DNA of 64,000 bases from Clostridiaceae bacterium (GCA_012840085.1 DUMB01000084.1:16587-80586), one strand, 5' to 3'; shown: positions 35,082 to 43,305, numbered from the stretch's first letter. Notes: generated by a model from the letters alone, not told the origin. Program-made: numbers and translations.

Positions 35082-36353
35082 ATGATTAGAGCGATTGTAG
35101 GAGCAAATTGGGGAGATGAGGGAAAGGGCAAAATTACAGACATGTTTGCCGAAGAGTCAGATATAGTTATAAGGTTTCAAGGCGGGAGCAATGCAGGACA
35201 TACCATAATCAACCAATATGGAAAGTTTGCACTGCACCAGTTGCCATCAGGTGTTTTCTATGAACATACCGTAAACATTATTGGCAACGGTGTGGCTTTA
35301 AATATACCTTATCTGATGAAAGAAATAGAATCTCTCAAGGAAAAGGGGATCAACCCGAATATATTAATTTCTGAGAGAACACAGGTTTTGATGCCCTATC
35401 ACATTTTATTTGACCAATATGAGGAAGAAAGGCTTAAAGAGCGGCAATTCGGATCTACAAAGTCCGGTATTGCTCCTTTTTATTCAGATAAATACTTAAA
35501 GACCGGCATACAGGTATGTGATTTGTTCTATCCGGACAGGCTTAAAGAAGAGTTGAGACGGATTTGTGAAGTTAAGAACGTGCTGCTGAAACACCTTTAT
35601 AACAAGCCTCTTCTGGATCCCGAGGCTTTATTTGATGAACTTATGAGCTACAGTGAAATGATACGGCCATATGTGACCAACACCTTTGATTATTTGCAAA
35701 AGGCAATGTCCGAGAATAAGAATATTCTCCTTGAGGGACAGCTGGGCGCATTAAAGGATCCGGATTTCGGAATTTATCCATTCACTACGTCGTCATCAAC
35801 TTTGGCAGGTTTTGCAACGGTTGGTGCAGGTATTCCCCCGTATAAGATAGATACGGTTACAGCTGTTGTCAAAGCATATTCCAGCGCTGTCGGATCAGGA
35901 CCTTTCGTAAGTGAAATCTTCGGCGAAGAGGCGGAAAACCTTAGAAGACGGGGAGGAGATGCAGGAGAATACGGAGCAACCACGGGAAGACCCAGAAGGA
36001 TGGGATGGTTTGACGTTGTCGCCTCGAGATACGGCTGTCAGGTTCAGGGAGCCACTGAGGTTGCATTAACGGTATTGGATGCATTGGGCTATCTGGACAC
36101 TATTCCTGTTTGTGTAGCTTATGAGGTTGACGGGACTGTCACACAGAGCTTTCCTGTGAATGCCGTTCTGGAAAAGGCCAAACCTGTTTTGGAGTATTTG
36201 CCAGGTTGGAAAGAGGACATTCGCGGGATAACTGATTTCGATAAATTACCGCAAAACTGCAAAAATTATGTCCTGTTTATTGAAAAAGCCCTTGGAATAC
36301 CTGTTACTATTGTTACAAACGGGCCAAAAAGGCATGAAGTTATCAGAAGGTAG
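35082..36353 (+). CDS. purA: Adenylosuccinate synthetase
   Basis: 423 aa cytoplasmic enzyme joining IMP and aspartate with GTP. The N-terminal GANWGDEGKGK is the GTP loop with catalytic Asp13-type residue, followed by GGSNAGHTI with the catalytic His. The later GPFVSEIFGEE and ATTGRPRRMGWFD segments complete the IMP site. AGGAGG lies 6 bases before the ATG. It appears monocistronic. A tandem repeat follows 68 bases after the stop. Confidence 0.95.
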   Translation: MIRAIVGANWGDEGKGKITDMFAEESDIVIRFQGGSNAGHTIINQYGKFALHQLPSGVFYEHTVNIIGNGVALNIPYLMKEIESLKEKGINPNILISERTQVLMPYHILFDQYEEERLKERQFGSTKSGIAPFYSDKYLKTGIQVCDLFYPDRLKEELRRICEVKNVLLKHLYNKPLLDPEALFDELMSYSEMIRPYVTNTFDYLQKAMSENKNILLEGQLGALKDPDFGIYPFTTSSSTLAGFATVGAGIPPYKIDTVTAVVKAYSSAVGSGPFVSEIFGEEAENLRRRGGDAGEYGATTGRPRRMGWFDVVASRYGCQVQGATEVALTVLDALGYLDTIPVCVAYEVDGTVTQSFPVNAVLEKAKPVLEYLPGWKEDIRGITDFDKLPQNCKNYVLFIEKALGIPVTIVTNGPKRHEVIRR

Positions 36354-36420
36354 CTGCAGAATTTTTATCAACCTGCAGTGAACGACATTGAGAGGCAACA
36401 GCTGCGAAGAGAATGAACCG

Positions 36421-36549
36421 CAGCAGCGAAGGCGTCGAACAACAGCAGCTGCATATAAACGGCAGTAGCAGCGAAGGCGTCGAAGGGCAGCAGTTGTAAA
36501 TAAACGGCGTAAACAGCAAAGGCATCTAACGGCAGCAGCAAATGTAAGA
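36421..36549 (+). repeat. Tandem repeat, about 2.8 x 46 bp, downstream of purA
   Basis: Unit CAGCAGCGAAGGCGTCGAAC.. ..ATAAACGGC starts at 36421, recurs from about 36467 and in degenerate form from about 36512. It is markedly GC-richer than its surroundings. Reverse-strand reading frames through it are artefacts of the repeat. Confidence 0.8.
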
Positions 36550-36597
36550 ATATCAGTATATTTTCCGGGCATACTAGTCTTAAGGAGTGTGACTGGT

Positions 36598-37026
36598 ATG
36601 AACGGAAATGCTGAACTTTTAAATTTTATTTATCAAAATTCTCAAATGGGCGTACACACATTAGAACAGTTGATTGGCATTGTTGAAGATGAAAAATTTA
36701 AAAAGCACCTGGAATCCCAGTACAAGGAATATCAGGAAATCCACAAAGCTGCTCAGGAGATGTTGAATAAAAACGGATATGATGAGAAGGGATTAAGCAC
36801 TTTTGAAAAGATCAGATCCTATATTATGGTCAATATGCAGACCCTGACTGACAAATCATCTTCCCATATTGCTGAGATGTTGATTATCGGAAGCAATATG
36901 GGAATTATTGATGCAGTCAAAAATATTAAAAAGTATCAGGATGCTGAGCCGGAAATCATTAACCTTATGAAAAGGCTGCTTGAGTTTGAAGAAAACAATG
37001 TTCAGGAGCTGAAAGAATTTCTTTAA
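36598..37026 (+). CDS. Small ferritin-like helical protein
   Basis: 142 aa, almost entirely alpha-helical, resembling DUF2383/ferritin-like four-helix bundles. Two Glu-rich helices carry E-x-x-H (QEIHKAAQE near residue 50) and paired acidic residues, which could bind a metal. No signal peptide. The ATG at 36598 is set by AAGGAG 10 bases upstream; a GTG at 36589 is too close to that site. It stands alone between purA and splB. Function unknown; a coat or stress role near splB is speculation. Confidence 0.7.
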   Translation: MNGNAELLNFIYQNSQMGVHTLEQLIGIVEDEKFKKHLESQYKEYQEIHKAAQEMLNKNGYDEKGLSTFEKIRSYIMVNMQTLTDKSSSHIAEMLIIGSNMGIIDAVKNIKKYQDAEPEIINLMKRLLEFEENNVQELKEFL

Positions 37027-37061
37027 TTGTCCAGTTAATATGAATGTCCAGTTAGTATGAA
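37027..37061 (+). repeat. Tandem repeat, 2 x 17 bp, immediately after a stop codon
   Basis: TTGTCCAGTTAATATGA and ATGTCCAGTTAGTATGA lie head to tail straight after the stop of the helical protein gene. Related CCAGT/ACTGG-TATGAAA units recur around 37126-37165. Confidence 0.7.
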
Positions 37062-37076
37062 AGTTAGTTTTTTAAT

Positions 37077-37123
37077 AACTTGTTGTGCCAACTCCTGCTG
37101 TCGAAATGCTGGCACAACAAGTT
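37077..37123. repeat. Dispersed palindromic repeat, copy C (short form)
   Basis: AACTTGTTGTGCCA at the left and TGGCACAACAAGTT at the right are perfect 14-bp inverted repeats around ACTCCTGCTGTCGAAATGC. This is the cleanest copy and shows the family termini. Confidence 0.85.
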
Positions 37124-37192
37124 AAACTGGTATGAAATTTACTTAAGTTAAACCAGTATGAAAGTTACTCTTAAAATGCAGCTTGAATATTG

Positions 37193-37233
37193 TGCGCAAT
37201 TGCCAGTTGCCCGGCAAACTACTGGCATGCGCA
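37193..37233 (+). promoter_or_regulatory. Hairpin just upstream of the splB ribosome binding site
   Basis: TGCGCA..TGCCAGT (37193-37207) pairs with ACTGGCA-TGCGCA (37221-37233); TTGCCCGGCAA in the loop can form a further stem. The ribosome binding site GAGGGG is only about 7 bases beyond, so the structure could affect translation or mark an upstream transcript end. Confidence 0.5.
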
Positions 37234-37252
37234 TTTGAAGAGGGGTTAGGCC

Positions 37253-38248
37253 TTGCGTCCGGAAAAAGTTTTTTATGAACCCGAGAGTCTGAATTATGAA
37301 TTGGGTAAACAGCTGAAGGAAAAATTTAATAATGTTCCCTGGATACCTATTGAAAGCCATAATAATATTGAACAGCTGCGCAAAAACCCAAATTCTGAAT
37401 TTGCCAGAATGAAGCGGTACATTATCATTGGCGTGCGAAAGTCGTTGAAATATACTCCAAATCATAAAATATCGGATTATCTGGTACCGTATACTTCATC
37501 GGGTTGCAGCGCAATGTGCCTTTATTGCTATTTGGTATGCAACTACAATAAATGCTCTTATCTGAGACTTTTTGTAAATCGCGAGCAAATGATGGACAAA
37601 CTGATAAAAACAGCAAACAGTTCAGATAAGGATATTGTCTTTGAAATTGGAAGCAACAGCGATCTGGTCCTGGAAAACACTATTACCGGAAATCTGGAAT
37701 GGACCATAGAAAATTTCGGCAAAAGTGAAAAAGGCTTTCTTACTTTTCCTACAAAATTCAGCATGGTGGATTCCTTTCTTCCGTTAAACCACAAAGGGAA
37801 GATTATACCGCGTATGAGCGTAAACCCGGAGGAAATAATTCGGAAAGTTGAGATAGGAACCTCTTCCCTGAAGGCCAGAATAACTGCTATCAATCGGCTG
37901 TGTGAAGCGGGTTACAGGGTGGGAATGCTGATCGCACCGGTTGTGATGGTGGACAACTGGAAGGAGCTTTACGCAGAGTTAATAGAACAGTTGTCGGATG
38001 AACTTTCTCAAAAAGCAAAAAAACAATTATTCATTGAAATTATTTTTATGACATACAGCTATGTGCATTGTGCCATCAACCGGGAAGCCTTCCCCAACGC
38101 CGTGGATCTTTATGACAAATCCATTATGACCGGAAGGGGCAGAGGAAAGTACTGGTACAAGGAAGATGTCCGCAGCATGGGTGAGGAGTTCTTACGGGAA
38201 CAGCTTTCCCAAAAGCTGAAGGACGTTCCGATAATGTATGTAGTCTAG
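37253..38248 (+). CDS. splB: Spore photoproduct lyase (radical SAM)
   Basis: 331 aa DNA repair enzyme that reverses the thymine dimer formed in UV-irradiated spores. The radical SAM cluster motif C-x3-C-x2-C is Cys85-Cys89-Cys92 in SSGCSAMCLYCYL. The conserved ends (KVFYEPESLNYELG, GRGRGKYWYKED) match the family. I see no Cys about 45 residues after the cluster, where the Bacillus enzyme has its hydrogen-donor Cys; some clostridial enzymes also lack it. TTG start after GAGGGG. It supports a spore-forming host. The stop codon lies inside a tandem repeat. Confidence 0.9.
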   Translation: MRPEKVFYEPESLNYELGKQLKEKFNNVPWIPIESHNNIEQLRKNPNSEFARMKRYIIIGVRKSLKYTPNHKISDYLVPYTSSGCSAMCLYCYLVCNYNKCSYLRLFVNREQMMDKLIKTANSSDKDIVFEIGSNSDLVLENTITGNLEWTIENFGKSEKGFLTFPTKFSMVDSFLPLNHKGKIIPRMSVNPEEIIRKVEIGTSSLKARITAINRLCEAGYRVGMLIAPVVMVDNWKELYAELIEQLSDELSQKAKKQLFIEIIFMTYSYVHCAINREAFPNAVDLYDKSIMTGRGRGKYWYKEDVRSMGEEFLREQLSQKLKDVPIMYVV

Positions 38249-38357
38249 ATATAAACGTAGCTTAGATAATATTCTATATAGTATAGATATAAATGTAGCT
38301 TAGATAATATTCTATATAGTCTAGATAATAAATGTAGTTTAGATAACAATCCATGTA
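38243..38357 (+). repeat. Tandem repeat, 3 x 38 bp, across the splB stop codon
   Basis: Units at 38243-38280, 38281-38318 and 38319-38357 (GTCTAGATATAAACGTAGCTTAG.. type); the first two differ at two positions. The splB stop TAG (38246-38248) is in the first unit. AT-rich degenerate copies of TCTATATAATAT trail to about 38445. Confidence 0.88.
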
Positions 38358-38493
38358 GTCAAAATAATATTCTCTTTAGCCTATGGAATCTATATAATAT
38401 TATGAAATCTATATATTATATATGGAACCTATATAATATATAGTCTAAGTGATTTAATAATCTGATTTTTATCTACGGATGCTACAAAAACTG

Positions 38494-38565
38494 AATAGAA
38501 ATCTAAACCTTTTGTAGAGTTGTCATCTGTAATACATGCGAGGAAAGTTGATAGAATTAAATTAA
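38494..38565 (+). repeat. Direct repeat flanking the sialidase remnant, left copy
   Basis: About 72 bp including CTTTTGTAGAGTTGTCATCTGT and the tail AGAATTAAATTAA. It matches 39159-39230 (CTTTTTGTAGAGTCGTCATCTG..) with scattered changes. The two copies sit upstream of two decayed genes, so they may be a shared promoter region. Confidence 0.65.
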
Positions 38566-38606
38566 CCCGTTGTGTCAGCATTTCGATGGTTGGGCAAAAG
38601 TTGAGT
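38563..38606. repeat. Dispersed palindromic repeat, copy E (degenerate)
   Basis: TTAACCCGTTGTGTCAGCATTTCGATGGTTGGGCAAAAGTTGA resembles the reverse complement of copy C over about 40 bases. It abuts the left direct repeat. Confidence 0.5.
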
Positions 38607-38669
38607 AATGCTGTTTTATTATCTGTCACATGGGTTAATTTTGTATTGGAGCGATGTGAGGATAAGAAT

Positions 38670-39063
38670 ATGTCATTCGAGGATAAAAATATATCAAAAG
38701 CAGATGAATCAATTCTACAAAAAGATTGGAGAAACATAGCCAATGGATATGAAATACCCAGGGAAGGCTACTGTGATCAGCCCTATGTGGTAATCACAGA
38801 CGACGGGAACTGGCTTTGCGTGCTAACCACCGGAAAGGGAGAAGTATGTTTTTTATACTTACAATAAGGATAATATGCGCAGTGTAATCGCAAACACCGA
38901 AGAGTCAAGACACCGGCTGGATACATTGGGCGCTTTCATGTTTAAATACTCCGATGACAACGGACATACGTGGTCAAAAGAACGGTATGAAAATCCATAC
39001 AAGGGACAGGTGATGTTTTTCTGGAGTGTATCCAAACCCATTCTCTATAAAATACTCTATTGA
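38670..39063 (+). pseudogene. Decayed exo-alpha-sialidase-type (BNR) gene
   Basis: The first frame (38670-38845) gives DESILQKDWRN and GYCDQPYVVITDDGNWLCVL, a typical start of BNR-type sialidase proteins. After a one-base shift near 38845, a second frame reads FYTYNKDNMRSVIANTEES and FKYSDDNGHTWSKERY to a stop near 39063. The Asp-box SDDNGHTW is visible. Much of the propeller is missing, both between the frames and at the end. Not expected to be functional. Confidence 0.7.
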
Positions 39064-39158
39064 AGACTCTACTAAAACGCCATATAAAGAACACTCTGTC
39101 AAATATATTCCATTAATCGGTAAATGTCTGTGTCTGACAGATTTGAATGATAAAATTC

Positions 39159-39230
39159 AATAGGATTCCAAACTTTTTGTAGAGTCGTCATCTGTTTTAT
39201 AGGTCAGGAAATTACTATAATTAAAATAAA
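39159..39230 (+). repeat. Direct repeat flanking the sialidase remnant, right copy
   Basis: Partner of 38494-38565. It is followed by a 16-bp perfect duplication (AAATAAAATTTATATT type, 39224-39254) just before the UroD-like remnant. Confidence 0.65.
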
Positions 39231-39284
39231 ATTTATATTAAAATAAAATTTATAGCCAAAAAAGCTGAGAAAGAGGACCAGGGA

Positions 39285-39734
39285 ATGAATTCAAAAGAAC
39301 GCTTTAATCTGACATGCAATTTTATTAAGACTGACAAGCCTCCTGTTGATTATCTCGCACATTGCAATATTGATAAGAAGCTGAAAGGATATTTTGGTGT
39401 TCAAAGCGAAGAAGAATTTCTTGACAGGTTAAGGTGCGATTTTTATTACCTGCCTGGCAGGGATATCTCACAGAATGAAGGATTAATGAGATTTTACAAA
39501 GGCAAAAAGCTGGATGTTACCGATAAGGAAGGCACCTGCACTCTCGGGATCAGGTGGCATAGAGGTGCATTTGACAGCAAATTTTCAGTGGATGAGGCTA
39601 TTGCCGGCCCTCTGCAGAATGCAGAAAGTTAACAGGATATACTAAGGCATGACTGGCCCAGAGCTTCTGATTTCGATTTTTCACCGCTGATTCAGGAATG
39701 CGAAGCACATAAGGATAAGGTTATAAGGATATGA
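39285..39734 (+). pseudogene. Truncated uroporphyrinogen-decarboxylase-like (methyltransferase family) gene
   Basis: The N-terminal 115 codons (SKERFNLTCNFIKTDKPPVD, then LRCDFYYLPGRDIS) match UroD-family methyltransferase-like proteins. A TAA at 39630-39632 interrupts the frame, yet the same frame continues with family-like sequence (ILRHDWPRASDFDFSPLIQE) to a TGA at 39732-39734. The remaining two thirds are absent and a sugar-kinase fragment follows directly. A broken gene; the ancestral substrate is unknown. Confidence 0.7.
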
Positions 39735-40084
39735 TTCAGAAAGTAACCAGAGATTATCCCAACTTTAAAGTAATTGCGACTACATTGAGGACGGTAAAGA
39801 CGGCAACGGTCAACGACTGGGGTGCTATATGCTGGGCTGCCGGGAATTTTTACGAAGCGCCTATGAGAAAAGACCTTGAGATATTTGACAGAGTCGGGGG
39901 CGGTGACAGTTTTGCATCAGGGCTTATATATGGCCTGATAACTACAGGAGACCCACAGATGGCTGTAAATTACGGTGCAGCGCATGGAGCTCTGGCAATG
40001 ACCACACCCGGAGATACATCCATGGCAAGCCTCAGGGAAGTCGAAGCACTGGTGAAAGGCGGAAGTGCCAGAGTTATACGATAA
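39731..40084 (+). pseudogene. C-terminal fragment of a PfkB-family sugar kinase (KDG kinase-like)
   Basis: 117 codons matching only the C-terminal third of 2-dehydro-3-deoxygluconate kinases. The PfkB signature DRVGGGDSFASG with its catalytic Asp is intact, but the N-terminal sugar-binding half is missing. It is joined to the UroD-like fragment, which suggests an internal deletion between two neighbouring genes. The downstream GND gene fits an earlier sugar-acid catabolic cluster. Confidence 0.75.
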
Positions 40085-40087
40085 ATT

Positions 40088-40180
40088 GAAGCATAGAAGA
40101 TATGCGGCAATAAAACTTTGTAGCATAGAAATTATGTGACAAAGGATTTATACATCATAGGAGTTATGTTAAGTAACGGA
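40088..40180 (+). repeat. Tandem repeat, 3 x about 31 bp, after the kinase fragment
   Basis: Units start at 40088, 40120 and 40150 (GTAGCATAGAAATTATGTGAC.. type). They are degenerate and begin three bases after the stop codon. Confidence 0.6.
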
Positions 40181-40203
40181 ATGTACGAGGGGGTTAACAA
40201 AGG

Positions 40204-41655
40204 ATGGAAAAAGCTGATATAGGATTAATTGGACTTGCGGTAATGGGCGAGAACCTGGTAATGAATATGGCCAGCAAGGGTTTTACTGTTGCAGTATATA
40301 ACAGAAGTACGGAAAAGGTAACCCGTTTTATTGAAGGCAGGGCAAAGGGGAAAAGTATAATAGGCACTTATTCAATAGAGGAACTTGTCAGTAAACTTAA
40401 AAGGCCCCGCAGGGTAATGCTTATGGTTAAAGCGGGCATGCCTGTTGACAGTCTGATTGATGAGCTAATTCCTTATCTGGAAAAGGGGGACATAATAATT
40501 GACGGTGGTAATTCCAATTACATGGATACTATTTGCCGTACAAAATATGTTGAAAAAAACGGCCTGTTATACATAGGGACAGGCATATCCGGCGGCGAGG
40601 AAGGGGCACTTAAAGGCCCAAGTATAATGCCCGGTGGTTCGGCCGAGGCATGGCCTCATGTAAAGCCAATATTTCAGACTATTGCGGCAAAGGTAGATGA
40701 CGGGAGCCCTTGCTGTGAATGGGTGGGAGAAGACGGAGCCGGGCATTTTGTTAAAATGGTGCACAACGGGATTGAATACGGTGACATGCAAATTATATGT
40801 GAAGTTTACCATATCATGAAATTGCTTCTGGGAATGACACCTGGCGAAATGCATGAAGTATTCGGGGAGTGGAACAAAACAGAGCTCAACAGTTATCTGA
40901 TAGAAATTACCCGTGACATTCTTGCATTTAAGGATGAAGACGGAAAGCCTTTGATAGATAAGATACTTGATACAGCCGGTCAGAAAGGTACAGGCAAATG
41001 GACTGCCATATCAGCACTTGATGAAGGAGTTCCATTGACACTGATAAGTGAAGCGGTACAGGCCCGCTTTCTTTCTGCAATGAAAGAAGAACGTGTCAGA
41101 GCATCAAAAGTGCTTACTGGCCCAATTCCCAAATTTGAGGGTGACAGAAGCTCCTTTATAGAAGATTTAAGGAAAGCACTTTACGCTTCAAAAATCATAT
41201 CTTATGCTCAGGGATATGCACTAATGCATTCTGCATCCAAAACTTACGGCTGGAACCTTAACTATGGCGGGATTGCTTTAATCTGGCGAGGAGGATGTAT
41301 AATACGGTCAGCTTTTCTTGAGAGGATTAAGGAAGCATATGACAGAAATCCTCAACTCACTAATCTTATCTTCGATCCGTTTTTCAGCGATAAACTGAAA
41401 AGCTGCCAGCAAAGCTGGAGAAAGGTTACCGTTTTGGCATTGGCTAACGGAATACCTGTACCTGCGCTTTCTTCTGCTCTTTGCTATTATGACGGCCTTA
41501 GAAGCGAAAATCTGCCGGCGAACTTGCTGCAAGCCCAACGTGATTACTTTGGAGCACATACATATGAACGTGTCGACAGGTCGAGTGGAGAATTCTTCCA
41601 TACAAATTGGACAGGGGAAGGCGGAGACACAGCGGCTTCGACATATAATGCGTAA
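40204..41655 (+). CDS. gnd: 6-phosphogluconate dehydrogenase (decarboxylating)
   Basis: 483 aa cytoplasmic enzyme that converts 6-phosphogluconate and NADP to ribulose-5-phosphate. The Rossmann start is DIGLIGLAVMGENLVMNMAS; the family signature region is IIDGGNSNYMDT and the active site has GISGGEEGALKGPSIMPGG and the Lys-x-x-His of HFVKMVHNGIEYGDMQ. GAGGGGG lies before the ATG. Full length. Its last five codons and stop form the first part of a 42-bp tandem repeat. Confidence 0.95.
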   Translation: MEKADIGLIGLAVMGENLVMNMASKGFTVAVYNRSTEKVTRFIEGRAKGKSIIGTYSIEELVSKLKRPRRVMLMVKAGMPVDSLIDELIPYLEKGDIIIDGGNSNYMDTICRTKYVEKNGLLYIGTGISGGEEGALKGPSIMPGGSAEAWPHVKPIFQTIAAKVDDGSPCCEWVGEDGAGHFVKMVHNGIEYGDMQIICEVYHIMKLLLGMTPGEMHEVFGEWNKTELNSYLIEITRDILAFKDEDGKPLIDKILDTAGQKGTGKWTAISALDEGVPLTLISEAVQARFLSAMKEERVRASKVLTGPIPKFEGDRSSFIEDLRKALYASKIISYAQGYALMHSASKTYGWNLNYGGIALIWRGGCIIRSAFLERIKEAYDRNPQLTNLIFDPFFSDKLKSCQQSWRKVTVLALANGIPVPALSSALCYYDGLRSENLPANLLQAQRDYFGAHTYERVDRSSGEFFHTNWTGEGGDTAASTYNA

Positions 41656-41854
41656 TAGGGAAAGCGGGAAACTGCAGTTTTCACATATAATGCGTGGCAA
41701 GGAAAGCGGGAAACTGCAGTTTTCACATATAATGCGTGGCAAGGAAAGCGGGATACTACAGTTTTTACATATAATGCGTGATAAGGAAAGCGGGAAACTG
41801 CAGTTTTCACATATGTAATGCGTTACAAGGAAAGCTGAGATACTGCAGCTTCTT
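41641..41854 (+). repeat. Tandem repeat, five 42-bp units, starting inside the end of gnd
   Basis: Units begin at 41641, 41683, 41725, 41767 and 41809, each starting ACATATAATGCG and containing AAAGCGGGAAACTGCAG. Units 1 to 4 are exactly 42 bp and differ by one to five bases; unit 5 is degenerate. The gnd stop (41653-41655) is in unit 1. Because 42 is a multiple of three, long false reading frames exist here on both strands. Confidence 0.93.
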
Positions 41855-41918
41855 CATATGGCGCATGATAATGACAGAGCAGAAAAGGCTGAGGAATATA
41901 GAGATACTATAATAGATT

Positions 41919-42024
41919 AACTTGTTGTGCCAGGTAATGAGATAGCATTGCAGAGATCTTTAGAGCTAGTTTTTGTCAGTTCTTAAGCTCGGAACTCCTG
42001 CTATCGAAACGCTGCACAAAAGTT
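41919..42024. repeat. Dispersed palindromic repeat, copy B (long form)
   Basis: AACTTGTTGTGCCAG on the left and GCTGCACAAAAGTT on the right. The interior (TAGCATTG.. TTTAGAGCT.. AGCTCGGAACTCCTGCTATCGAAACGC) matches copy A along its whole length. It ends about 36 bases before the ribosome binding site of the next gene. Confidence 0.75.
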
Positions 42025-42077
42025 GAATTATTAAATATTAAAGGTATCAAGGGTGATAATGGGGGAGGTCAGTCAAA

Positions 42078-42983
42078 GTGTATATATTGACAACAACATC
42101 AAGTTTCAGTATAAATGAATTCCCCGATGGATTGAATGTAATTCACAATCCATATAAAAGAAAACTTACCGGAGATGAAATAAAGGACTTGATAATTAAA
42201 TACCAGCCGGTGGGAATCATAGCGGGTGTAGAGCCTCTGACAAGAGAAGTTATGATGGCGGCTGAAAATCTTAAAGTTATATCCAGATGTGGAATAGGTA
42301 TAGATTCAGTTGACATGAAGGCAGCCGGGGAACTGGGTATAAAGGTAACCATAACGCCTGAGGCGCCAATGATATCAGTGGCAGAACTTACTATCGGGTT
42401 AATTCTATCCATCATAAGAAAAATCACTGTTCTTGACGCAGGAATAAGAAAAGGCGGATGGAAAGGGCCTAAAGGCAACCTGCTCTGGGGCAAAACAGTA
42501 GGAATTATCGGTTGTGGGCGTATTGGCACTTATGTATCAAGGCTCTTGAAAGCTTTTGGCTGTGATGTCATAGGTTATGATCCCTATATAAAAGAACATG
42601 AGATTTGCAGAATGGTTGGATTTGAGGAATTATTGGAGAAATCGGATATTATTTCTTTGCATATACCTTACACTGATGAAAATAAGAACATTATTGGGGC
42701 AGCACAGCTGAAACAAATGAAGCCCACATGTTTATTGATTAATGCAGCAAGAGGCGGACTGATTGATGAAGATGCCCTTTATGAGGCACTAAAGAATGGT
42801 GAAATAGCTGGAGCCGCCCTGGATTGTTTTGCAGAGGAGCCTTATAGCGGGCCATTAACAAAACTTGAAAATACGGTTTTAATTCCACATATGGGCTCCA
42901 GTGCTACTGAAGCAAGAATTATGATGGAAAAACAGGCTCTGGATAACCTTATAAAAGGACTTGAGGAATTCGGAATCATATGA
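42078..42983 (+). CDS. D-isomer-specific 2-hydroxyacid dehydrogenase (phosphoglycerate dehydrogenase-like)
   Basis: 301 aa NAD-dependent dehydrogenase. The NAD loop is GIIGCGRIGTYV, and the catalytic Arg, Glu and His are in NAARGGLID, CFAEEP and PHMGSSAT. It lacks the C-terminal ACT domain of SerA, so it may be a short PGDH or a hydroxypyruvate/sugar-acid reductase. GGGGGAGG precedes the GTG start. It follows repeat copy B, alone, downstream of gnd. Confidence 0.88.
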   Translation: MYILTTTSSFSINEFPDGLNVIHNPYKRKLTGDEIKDLIIKYQPVGIIAGVEPLTREVMMAAENLKVISRCGIGIDSVDMKAAGELGIKVTITPEAPMISVAELTIGLILSIIRKITVLDAGIRKGGWKGPKGNLLWGKTVGIIGCGRIGTYVSRLLKAFGCDVIGYDPYIKEHEICRMVGFEELLEKSDIISLHIPYTDENKNIIGAAQLKQMKPTCLLINAARGGLIDEDALYEALKNGEIAGAALDCFAEEPYSGPLTKLENTVLIPHMGSSATEARIMMEKQALDNLIKGLEEFGII

Positions 42984-43011
42984 TCTAAACATAAAACACA
43001 TGCGTATAAGG

Positions 43012-43120
43012 CAAAGGTGCATGAAACAAAAGTGTATGAAGTGTAGATACAGATGAAACACAGGTACTTGAGACATAGCTGTATGAAGCACAGCTGTATG
43101 AAACACAGTTGAATTTGAAA
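43012..43120 (+). repeat. Tandem repeat, seven units of about 15 bp
   Basis: Degenerate units of the form CACAGCTGTATGAAA start at 43012, 43027, 43042, 43059, 43074, 43089 and 43104 (15 or 17 bp each). The array begins 28 bases after the stop of the dehydrogenase gene. Confidence 0.75.
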
Positions 43121-43273
43121 TATAGCGACAACCTTCCTGTTTTCTTTAAAGGAGCAGGAGGGCTGTCCTTGTACTGTCATAAATAATTTCTCCATATATA
43201 TTTTTTGAGACAAAATCAGATAGTTGAATCGTTCTAAGCTTATACCAGGCAATCTCTGTATCCATACAGAAAA

Positions 43274-43305
43274 AGACAGTGGAACCGTCCCTCTGTCTAT
43301 TTTTT
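43274..43305 (+). terminator. GGAACCGTCCC-type hairpin with T run
   Basis: AGACAG (43274-43279) and CTGTCT (43293-43298) flank TGGAACCGTCCCT and are followed by ATTTTTTA. This loop sequence is a motif I associate with clostridial terminator-like repeats. It lies 118 bases before GH57. Confidence 0.55.

Noticed and set aside
36246..36572. Cys/Leu-rich reverse-strand ORF after purA
   Set aside because: It is produced by the GC-rich tandem repeat and overlaps the purA end; no start signal or homology features.
41308..41818. Repeat-containing reading frames on both strands at the end of gnd
   Set aside because: They arise because the repeat unit is 42 bp; they lack ribosome binding sites and overlap gnd out of frame.
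41641..41854. CRISPR array
   Set aside because: The units are contiguous tandem repeats without unique spacers, and no cas genes are nearby.
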